A stretch of DNA of 12,324 nt from JBBDKV01 sp040879165 (lineage in GTDB: Bacteria > Patescibacteriota > Microgenomatia > UBA1400 > PJMF01). Under the pieces are notes generated by a model. The model did no database searches and was not told where the DNA came from. It worked only from the letters and a program-made list of their open reading frames with translations. Both the position numbers and the translations under genes were made by a program. Below, one piece after another: positions 7,557 through 12,324 of this stretch (the first letter of the stretch is position 1; each line of letters opens with the position of its first letter). Where the stretch lies: NCBI GenBank assembly GCA_040879165.1, contig JBBDKV010000025.1, forward strand, positions 1 to 12,324, in the 5' to 3' direction.

Positions 7557-8957
7557 ATGTCCACCACTCAACCATCTTTAGACACCATTGTAGCCCTGGC
7601 CAAGCGTCGTGGCTTCGTTTTTCCTACCTCCAGCATTTACGGCGGTCTAGCCAACTCCTATGATTATGGACCTGCTGGAACAGAAGTGTTGCGCGCAATT
7701 AGAGATTCCTGGTGGCGATTCTTTATCACCAGTCGAGAAGATATGGTGGGGATTGATTCGCAAATTCTGCTACACCCAAAAACTTGGGTGGCTTCTGGAC
7801 ACGTCACTGCATTCAACGATCCATTGGTTGAGGACTGCGTAACGCACAAACGCTACCGAGCCGATCACTTGATTGAAGAATGGGCAGAGCGGAGCACGGA
7901 AAACCGAGAAAAAATCTCTGGAGAACTTGAAGATTTGAAGATTGAAGACATGGCTCAGTTGCTCGCCGATGAAAAGATCCTGAGTCCTGAAGGAAACCCA
8001 CTAACTGAGCCAAAACTCTTTAATCTGTTATTTGAAACTGCGATCGGATCTGTATCTGGTGAAAAATCTGTCGTATATATACGTGGAGAAACAGCTCAAG
8101 GTATCTTTACTAACTTTCACCACATTCTCGACTCAACCCGAATACAACTGCCTTTTGGAGTAGGACAGATCGGGAAAAGTTTTCGCAATGAAGTGACGAC
8201 CGGTCAATTTGTGTTCAGAACACTGGAGTTCGAGCAAGCCGAGATAGAGTACTTCTTTAATCCTGCTGAGACTGCCTGGGAGCCACTGTTTGCTACGTGG
8301 AAGGAACAACTGTGGAAATTTGTCACCGAAGTGCTTGGCATCAACCCTGACAGACTGCGCTGGCGCGATCATACTGATACCGAACGTAGCCATTATAGCA
8401 AGGCTACCGTCGACCTTGAGTACCATTATCCATTTGGCTGGAAAGAACTCTGGGGGCTTGCGTATCGGACAGACTACGACCTCAAACAACATATGGAACA
8501 CTCTGGTGAATCACTAGAGGTGATTAACTCTCAGACTGGTGAAAAAACTATTCCCCATGTTATTGAGCCAGCTGTAGGTATCAATCGACTATTTTTAATG
8601 GTCCTTCTTGACGCCTACCGCGAAGATACTGAAAAAAACAGAGTGCTCCTGAGTCTGCCTAACCAGCTGGCTCCCTATCAGGTTGCCATTTTTCCCTTGG
8701 TCAAAAACAAACCTGAACTTGTTGATGCGGCACGCACTATCTACGAAGCAGTCAAGCAGCAGTATCGTGTAGCCTGGGATGATCGAGGTAATATTGGAAA
8801 ACGCTACCTGGCTCAAGACGAAATTGGCACCCCGTTCTGCATTACAGTCGACTATCAATCACTAGAAGATGATACGGTGACGATTCGTAACCGCGACACA
8901 GCAGATCAGGAACGAATCGCTGTTGCCAATGTAGTAGATTATTTGAGTAAAAAGTAA
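7557..8957 (+). CDS. glyS: Glycyl-tRNA synthetase, single-chain alpha2 type
   Basis: This enzyme attaches glycine to tRNA-Gly. It is the class II homodimeric form found in archaea, eukaryotes and some bacteria, not the alpha2beta2 GlyQS form. The N-terminal part has FPTSSIYGGLANSYDYGPAG (about 22-41), diagnostic for this type. RGETAQGIF (about 176-184) and motif 2 FRNEVTTGQFVFRTLEFEQ (about 208-226) build the active site. Motif 3 is VGINRLFLMVLLDAY (about 339-353). The C-terminal anticodon-binding domain starts near QLAPYQVAIFPL (about 365) and includes DDRGNIGKRY and DEIGTPFCITV. At 466 residues it is full length. The start is fixed by AGGAG at 7547-7551, five bases before the ATG. Expression should be controlled by the T-box just upstream, so that uncharged tRNA-Gly raises enzyme level. 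Confidence 0.96.
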   Translation: MSTTQPSLDTIVALAKRRGFVFPTSSIYGGLANSYDYGPAGTEVLRAIRDSWWRFFITSREDMVGIDSQILLHPKTWVASGHVTAFNDPLVEDCVTHKRYRADHLIEEWAERSTENREKISGELEDLKIEDMAQLLADEKILSPEGNPLTEPKLFNLLFETAIGSVSGEKSVVYIRGETAQGIFTNFHHILDSTRIQLPFGVGQIGKSFRNEVTTGQFVFRTLEFEQAEIEYFFNPAETAWEPLFATWKEQLWKFVTEVLGINPDRLRWRDHTDTERSHYSKATVDLEYHYPFGWKELWGLAYRTDYDLKQHMEHSGESLEVINSQTGEKTIPHVIEPAVGINRLFLMVLLDAYREDTEKNRVLLSLPNQLAPYQVAIFPLVKNKPELVDAARTIYEAVKQQYRVAWDDRGNIGKRYLAQDEIGTPFCITVDYQSLEDDTVTIRNRDTADQERIAVANVVDYLSKK

Positions 8958-8978
8958 GTGCCGCTTTGACACCACTTT

Positions 8979-8987
8979 TGATATACT
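8979..8987 (+). promoter_or_regulatory. Extended -10 promoter for the gene at 9049
   Basis: TGA-TATACT matches an extended -10, identical to the element in front of the DUF4012 gene. A perfect TTGACA at 8966-8971 is too close (10 bases) to be its -35. The predicted leader is about 55 bases and includes a small AGACT-AAG-AGTCT hairpin (9021-9033) just before the ribosome site. Confidence 0.5.
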
Positions 8988-9048
8988 GATTGGCACTACA
9001 CAGAAATGATCGTCTTGAGTAGACTAAGAGTCTGGCTAGAGGAGTTGT

Positions 9049-9861
9049 ATGAACAAAAAAATGATAATCATTGTACTGAGTGTTTTGATCGGTATTTCCG
9101 CACTTGCTGCTGGAGCCTATTGGTTTCTAACCGGTAGCAATGATCAACTAGCTGAGGATGAAGCTCCCACAAAAAGAAGAATTGAAGAACCAGAAAACGT
9201 CATTCCAGTTAGCCAACGACCAGTTATTAGTGTTCGCCCTGAAGCAGATGGAAGACACGTTATAATCAGCATCGAAGCAGTCAAAAAACCTGCTACTGAA
9301 GCGGAGTATATTCTCGAATACCAGACCGGAACACTGGTTCAAGCTCAACAAGGTCTCATTTCTATACCGAGCGCTCCAGTAACCGAGCGTATTTTGATGG
9401 GCAGCTGCAGTGCTGGCGGTGCCTGCACGTATCATGAAGATATCCAAGGGGGACCACTACGTACTCGCTTTGATGGTGGTGGTGGTGAAGCATATGCGCT
9501 ACAATCCGACTGGCGTTACTTTGACAATGCAGACCAAGAATCCGCTTTCAGCTCTCGTGATGTTCTATTTCAGATTGAGTCAGATGACCTAGCTTCACAA
9601 CGCTACCTGATCATTTTCAACGGCTCAGGCTATCCAGCAGGACTTGAAGAATATGGCGAAGTTGTTTCTGACCCGTACCACCTCAACGTCAGCGGAACTC
9701 TCAGTGGAGAAGGCACTCTGACGATGCGCGCCCGAGAAGAAGGTAACCTCAAGATTATGGGTTGGGATGGTTCAGACTGGGCTGAGTTTGAGGGAGAAGT
9801 CGACGGACGGATGATCACTGCTGAAGTACCGCTGCTGCCATTCTATATTGTGGTCAGGTAG
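9049..9861 (+). CDS. Membrane-anchored or secreted protein, unknown family
   Basis: I do not recognise this 270-residue protein. It begins with Lys-Lys and a hydrophobic helix (about 5-27), either an uncleaved anchor or a signal peptide; no lipobox cysteine follows. A charged linker rich in Glu, Pro and Arg (about 30-60) leads to a beta-rich outside domain with GGGGEAYAL near 144-152, many aromatic and Gly-Ser turns, and a C-terminal PFYIVVR. The pair of cysteines in MGSCSAGGACTY (about 117-128) could form a disulfide in a small loop. The start is supported by AGAGGAG at 9038-9044, four bases before the ATG. It follows glyS by 91 bases, has its own probable promoter, and is followed by the tail of a convergent gene, so it is probably monocistronic. 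An envelope role is likely from topology alone. Confidence 0.75.
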   Translation: MNKKMIIIVLSVLIGISALAAGAYWFLTGSNDQLAEDEAPTKRRIEEPENVIPVSQRPVISVRPEADGRHVIISIEAVKKPATEAEYILEYQTGTLVQAQQGLISIPSAPVTERILMGSCSAGGACTYHEDIQGGPLRTRFDGGGGEAYALQSDWRYFDNADQESAFSSRDVLFQIESDDLASQRYLIIFNGSGYPAGLEEYGEVVSDPYHLNVSGTLSGEGTLTMRAREEGNLKIMGWDGSDWAEFEGEVDGRMITAEVPLLPFYIVVR

Positions 9862-9989
9862 CACTTCAAGTCAAATGTTCTCACACAAAAATCTTTAGAT
9901 CACCCTAAATCAAACAAAAATTACTTTTACCACTTTGCTATCGTCAGACTAACGCAACACACAGCGGGTGAGTCAGGGTGGGGCAACAG
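9862..9989. other. Convergent intergenic region, no clear terminator
   Basis: These 128 bases lie between two convergent genes. The left part is A/C-rich on the + strand. CACCCT (9901-9906) could pair at long range with AGGGTG (9975-9980), but I see no compact stem with a T tract on either strand. No gene or RNA could be supported here. Confidence 0.5.
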
Positions 9990-10286
9990 CTATTGGGTAT
10001 CAGTAGACTGAGTATTTGAGCCGGCTCGTAGTTCTTGAACTTCAATTTCTAGGTTGGTAACACTTGTTTGCAAATGTTGAACCTGCTGAACCAGTAGCGC
10101 AATCTGCACCCTCTGTTGTTCAACCGTGTAACCAAGTCTGGCCTCAGGCGACAGCTGCATGCCCACTTTACTACCCTCGGGATCGCCTAAAGAAACATCA
10201 GAAGGCACTTCTTCAGCATTATTTAAAGCTTCTTCCAGCCTTGGCGAAAAATTCCTCCCAAATTTACCGCGATTTCTTTCACTCAT
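9990..10286 (-). CDS. Small coiled-coil protein divergent from mraZ, unknown function
   Basis: This is a 98-residue hydrophilic protein of no family I recognise. The N-terminus is basic (Arg/Lys/Asn-rich, about 1-15), the middle is acidic and Gly/Ser-containing, and the last 45 residues contain a probable coiled coil (about 53-87) with Leu/Val spaced as heptads, for example IALLVQQVQHLQ. There is no signal or membrane segment, so a cytoplasmic oligomer is likely. ATG 10286 is preferred over GTG 10295 because the GGAAGG ribosome site (10295-10300 on the - strand) sits eight bases before the ATG and overlaps the GTG. An extended -10 is present upstream. The + strand frames overlapping it have no comparable signals. 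Its position back-to-back with mraZ may tie it to division-gene control, which is speculation. Confidence 0.7.
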   Translation of the reverse strand: MSERNRGKFGRNFSPRLEEALNNAEEVPSDVSLGDPEGSKVGMQLSPEARLGYTVEQQRVQIALLVQQVQHLQTSVTNLEIEVQELRAGSNTQSTDTQ

Positions 10287-10318
10287 TTTACCCACCTTCC
10301 TTTTAAAACTACATCAAA

Positions 10319-10327
10319 ATTGTAGCA
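10319..10327 (-). promoter_or_regulatory. Promoter of the divergent coiled-coil gene
   Basis: On the - strand the sequence reads TGC-TACAAT, an extended -10 (hexamer at 10324-10319). The predicted start near 10312 leaves about 26 leader bases with a good GGAAGG ribosome site. No convincing -35 is visible. Confidence 0.55.
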
Positions 10328-10382
10328 CACCTTTATTTATTCGCCTTTTCTTTGTCTTTACTTTCGTACCCCAGTCTGCGAT

Positions 10383-10388
10383 TATAAT
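10383..10388 (+). promoter_or_regulatory. -10 box of the mraZ/dcw promoter
   Basis: A perfect TATAAT lies 40 bases before the mraZ ATG. The -35 area (around 10359-10366) is a poor match, and there is no TG extension, which leaves room for an activator or indicates a weak promoter. Initiation would be near 10395, directly in front of the AATGG repeats. Confidence 0.6.
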
Positions 10389-10395
10389 AACCAGT

Positions 10396-10412
10396 AATGG
10401 AAAGAAATGGGA
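10396..10412 (+). promoter_or_regulatory. Candidate MraZ operator, two 10-bp-spaced repeats
   Basis: AATGGAAAGA and AATGGGAAAT follow each other in direct repeat with AATGG at 10396-10400 and 10406-10410, one helical turn apart. MraZ of E. coli binds TGGGN repeats with a 10-base period in its own promoter, so TGGAA (10398) and TGGGA (10408) fit that layout. A third copy is not clear. Position just downstream of the -10 box would suit autorepression. Confidence 0.5.
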
Positions 10413-10428
10413 AATAGGCTTCTAATAA

Positions 10429-10857
10429 ATGTTACTTGGTAAATTTTATCACACATTAGAAGCCAATGGCCGAATTTCACTTCCAAAAAAACTTAGGGAC
10501 GCTCACTTAGAGTGGGTGGTCACTAGAGGATTAGACGGTGGCTTGTTCCTGATTGGCAGTGAACAATTCATCAAAGAGCTGGACAGCATTGCCCAGAGCA
10601 CCTTAACACACCAAGCACACCGAGACTTTATTCGTTTAATGACAAATGAAGCAGTAGAAGTGAAGCCAGATAGCATTGGTCGAGTACAACTGCCTGAGTA
10701 CTTGATCGAGTTTGCACAGCTAAAGAAAGAAGTAGTGATCGTAGGCAGTCTGACCAGAATTGAAATTTGGGATCGAGACCGCTATCACTTGTACATAGGA
10801 CAGCAAGAAAATAACGCCAATGCACTCGCAGACACCATTGCCAAAACAGAAGACTAG
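10429..10857 (+). CDS. mraZ: Transcriptional regulator MraZ
   Basis: MraZ is a ring-forming DNA-binding protein with two AbrB-like half-domains; it controls the division and cell wall (dcw) cluster that it usually heads. The first half opens with LLGKFYHTLEANGRISLPKK (2-21), and the second repeats the motif in DSIGRVQLPEYL (about 81-92), matching the family's DxxGRxxLP signature in both copies (the first reads EANGRISLP). At 142 residues it has normal length. It starts at ATG 10429, with only a weak AGG about ten bases upstream. It is followed, with overlap, by rsmH, the classical order. Two AATGG repeats behind its -10 box are likely its own binding site. Confidence 0.95.
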   Translation: MLLGKFYHTLEANGRISLPKKLRDAHLEWVVTRGLDGGLFLIGSEQFIKELDSIAQSTLTHQAHRDFIRLMTNEAVEVKPDSIGRVQLPEYLIEFAQLKKEVVIVGSLTRIEIWDRDRYHLYIGQQENNANALADTIAKTED

Positions 10858-11740
10858 CGAGCATGTTTCAGTCATGCCACAGGAAGTGCTTCAATTTTTG
10901 AATCCTCAACCAGAGTGCTGGTATCTTGATGCTACTTTTGGAAGTGGCGGACATACCGCCCTGCTTCTAAAGGCAGGAGCAAGAGTCATAGCGCTGGATT
11001 GGGACTTGAAAGCGATCACTGCTGGACAGGATCGCTTCAGGGAACAGATCGAGGCTGGACAATTGCTTCTGATACATGCTCCGTTTAGCCAGCTTACCGA
11101 CACGCTCACAAGGCTGAAAAAAGAGCAAAAAATGACAGAACAAGTGTCAGGCTGCCTTTTTGATTTTGGCACAAGCACCATGCAGCTACTATCACATGAG
11201 CGAGGCTTCACTTTTCACAAAGATGGACCACTTGATATGCGCATGGACACCAGACTAGGAGTTACCGCTGCAGACTTACTGGCAGCGCTTCCAGAAAAGC
11301 AACTAGCCCAGTTATTCAAAGATTTTGGGGGAGAAGAGCAAGCTGGAAGCATTGCCAAAGCAATTAAACTTCAAAAAAATGCGCCAACCACTACTACAGA
11401 ACTTGTCAAAATAATCGAATCAGTCAAGCGTCGTCAACGCTCGCACTTACACCCGGCAACCAAAGTTTTCCAAGCTTTACGAATTGCTGTAAATACAGAG
11501 CTAGACGAAATCGCAACTGCATTGCCTCAAGCGCTGCAGTCGCTCAAACCAACCGGTGTTTTGGTGACAATTGCCTTTCACGAAGGAGAAGATCGTATCG
11601 TCAAACACACCCTTCGAGACTGGGAGGCAGCTGGAGAGGGAGTGAGCATTACCAAAAAGCCACACACACCAAATCCAGAAGAAGTACAAATCAACCCGAG
11701 AGCTCGCAGCGCAAAACTAAGAGCTTTCCAGAAAAATTAA
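10820..11740 (+). CDS. rsmH: 16S rRNA (cytosine1402-N4)-methyltransferase RsmH
   Basis: RsmH (MraW) methylates N4 of C1402 in the ribosomal decoding site using S-adenosylmethionine. The N-terminal HVSVMPQEVLQFL (15-27) matches the family's opening. YLDATFGSGGHTALLL (35-50) is the SAM loop, with ALDWD (58-62) as the acidic end of strand 2. RGFTF and GPLDMRMD follow, and the C-terminal NPRARSAKLRAF is typical. Two motifs differ from the common form: FDFGTSTMQL (about 114-123, usually DLGVSSxQL) and AFHEGEDRIVK (about 252-262, usually SFHSLEDRIVK). At 306 residues length is normal. The start at ATG 10820 overlaps mraZ by 38 bases. The next in-frame ATG (10874) would remove the conserved His-Val segment, so the overlap is probably real, though no good ribosome site is visible and a TTG at 10838 is an alternative. 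Confidence 0.93.
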   Translation: MHSQTPLPKQKTSEHVSVMPQEVLQFLNPQPECWYLDATFGSGGHTALLLKAGARVIALDWDLKAITAGQDRFREQIEAGQLLLIHAPFSQLTDTLTRLKKEQKMTEQVSGCLFDFGTSTMQLLSHERGFTFHKDGPLDMRMDTRLGVTAADLLAALPEKQLAQLFKDFGGEEQAGSIAKAIKLQKNAPTTTTELVKIIESVKRRQRSHLHPATKVFQALRIAVNTELDEIATALPQALQSLKPTGVLVTIAFHEGEDRIVKHTLRDWEAAGEGVSITKKPHTPNPEEVQINPRARSAKLRAFQKN

Positions 11741-11741
11741 T

Positions 11742-12026
11742 ATGAAAACAGTAGCCATCGCACTCTACATCCTCTTAGGCTCCGCCCTGATGACCAAAGT
11801 AGCAACCACTGTCTATCAGCTTGGAAGCGTCATGCATCACAATGCTATAGTGGCTCAATTACAAACAAACCAACAAGCACTAACGACTCAAAAACAAGAG
11901 CTTGAAACTCAGCTAGCTGGACGGACCTCATTGTCTTCCGTACTCGCGTCAAGCAACGAACAATTTACTGCTATCAGCAATCCAATCGTGATTAGTGGCT
12001 CAACACAACTAGCATCTCAGTTATAA
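11742..12026 (+). CDS. ftsL: FtsL-like division protein
   Basis: FtsL is a short bitopic protein that pairs with FtsB/DivIC and activates the septal wall synthase. This 94-residue protein has one membrane helix (about 3-22), then a Gln/Leu-rich probable coiled coil (about 34-60), and a Ser-rich tail, the FtsL layout. Sequence similarity in this family is too low to prove the name. The call rests mainly on position: one base after the rsmH stop and directly before a transpeptidase gene, exactly where ftsL sits in dcw clusters. No Shine-Dalgarno is visible, so translation is likely coupled to rsmH. The stop codon lies inside a TATAAT sequence that may be the promoter of the next gene. Confidence 0.7.
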   Translation: MKTVAIALYILLGSALMTKVATTVYQLGSVMHHNAIVAQLQTNQQALTTQKQELETQLAGRTSLSSVLASSNEQFTAISNPIVISGSTQLASQL

Positions 12027-12027
12027 T
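12022..12027 (+). promoter_or_regulatory. Possible promoter of the ftsI-like gene, leaderless
   Basis: A perfect TATAAT covers the stop codon of the ftsL-like gene and ends nine bases before ATG 12037, so a transcript from it would be leaderless. The -35 region is weak (CTCAAC around 11999-12004), so this may be a chance match inside an operon. Confidence 0.4.
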
Positions 12028-12036
12028 CGCTAAAAC

Positions 12037-12324
12037 ATGGTTAATGCACTTCGCTCCAGACATAAAAAGCCAGAATCAGACAATTCTTGGCGCGCTACCA
12101 CTGTCCTGTTGATCATCATTGTGCTATTTCTTGGAATACTGGCTAGGCTGTATTACTGGCAAATTGTACGGGGCAGCGAACTCTCTGCAGAAGCAGATCA
12201 GCAGTACCAACGCACCAGAACAATTTCGGGAGAGCGTGGTCAAATTTTTTTTGCAGATGGTCAAATTTTGGTTGGCAACACCCAAGTACATGAATTGATA
12301 GTACAGCCACACTTACTTGAGGAT
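12037..12324 (+). CDS. ftsI: Division transpeptidase (FtsI/class B PBP), N-terminal part only
   Basis: The reading frame is open to the window end (96 codons seen). It starts with a basic cytoplasmic segment (1-18), then one membrane helix (about 21-40, VLLIIIVLFLGILARLYYW), followed by a polar linker. SGERGQIFFADGQILVGNT (about 69-87) matches the RGxIxDRNGxxLA segment at the start of the class B penicillin-binding protein pedestal domain. The usual Asp-Arg-Asn-Gly is replaced here by Phe-Ala-Asp-Gly. The catalytic transpeptidase domain lies beyond the window. Place after rsmH and an ftsL-like gene points to FtsI (PBP3), the septal cross-linking enzyme; other class B PBPs such as SpoVD are the same family. 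A run of eight T bases lies in the coding sequence near 12245-12252. Confidence 0.85.
   Translation, partial: MVNALRSRHKKPESDNSWRATTVLLIIIVLFLGILARLYYWQIVRGSELSAEADQQYQRTRTISGERGQIFFADGQILVGNTQVHELIVQPHLLED

Noticed and set aside
8133..8501. 122-codon - strand frame inside glyS
   Set aside because: It lies wholly within conserved motifs of a well-identified synthetase gene and has no signals of its own.
8966..8971. Perfect TTGACA as a -35 for the gene at 9049
   Set aside because: It is only 10 bases from the TATACT box, and no -10 match lies 16-18 bases downstream.
8956..8979. Possible terminator after glyS (AAGTG ... CACTTTT)
   Set aside because: Only a 5-bp A/T-rich stem with a 12-base loop; too weak to call.
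9901..9980. Long-range CACCCT/AGGGTG pairing as a bidirectional terminator
   Set aside because: The arms are about 70 bases apart with no T tract, so a terminator or attachment site is not supported.
10064..10425. Two + strand open frames (10064-10306 and 10159-10425) opposite the coiled-coil gene
   Set aside because: Neither has a ribosome site or recognisable domain, and one runs through the mraZ promoter. The - strand frame has promoter, ribosome site and coiled-coil pattern.
1..12324. CRISPR arrays, insertion sequences, tRNA or rRNA genes
   Set aside because: I saw no regularly spaced repeats, transposase-like frames, terminal inverted repeats or cloverleaf/rRNA motifs.
1..12324. UGA recoding to glycine as in some CPR phyla
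   Set aside because: All recognisable proteins are complete without in-frame TGA, so the standard bacterial code fits.

Overview
The window looks like chromosome from a member of the Candidate Phyla Radiation (Patescibacteria). This is an inference from gene content and style: compact single-domain proteins, very short intergenic gaps, a DUF4012 protein beside glycosyltransferases, an unusually short RecO without a zinc ribbon, a single-chain glycyl-tRNA synthetase, and small predicted membrane proteins with no family I recognise. The standard code (UGA = stop) fits, because every recognisable domain reads through without internal UGA. I cannot name the phylum.

Region 1 (1-6701) is an envelope-glycan module on the + strand: a two-helix membrane protein with a lysine-rich tail, two GT4 glycosyltransferases, mannose-1-phosphate guanylyltransferase (GDP-mannose supply), a minimal monotopic phosphoglycosyl transferase (starts glycan assembly on a lipid phosphate), and a large membrane-anchored DUF4012 protein. 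Together they could make and display a mannose-containing surface glycan. New promoters appear in front of manC and the DUF4012 gene.

Region 2 (6702-9861) holds recO with its own promoter, then a strong promoter (TTGTCA-N17-TATAAT) whose -35 lies in the end of recO. It drives a compact but clear T-box riboswitch with a perfect antiterminator/terminator switch in front of glyS. A secreted or membrane-anchored protein of unknown family follows. The recO-[T-box]-gly synthetase order recalls Firmicutes, but the enzyme here is the alpha2 type. This T-box is the most notable item in the window.

Region 3 (9862-12324) is the start of a division and cell wall (dcw) cluster: mraZ, rsmH, an ftsL-like gene and the start of a division transpeptidase (ftsI-type, cut by the window end). 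Two 10-bp-spaced AATGG repeats just behind the mraZ -10 box look like an MraZ operator. A small coiled-coil gene is transcribed divergently from mraZ.

A theme across the window is -10 boxes placed 7-9 bases before the start codon (DUF4012 gene, recO, ftsI-like gene), which predicts leaderless mRNAs, next to other genes with clear Shine-Dalgarno sequences. I saw no tRNA, rRNA, CRISPR array, insertion sequence or long repeat. No gene-free stretch exceeds 300 bases.
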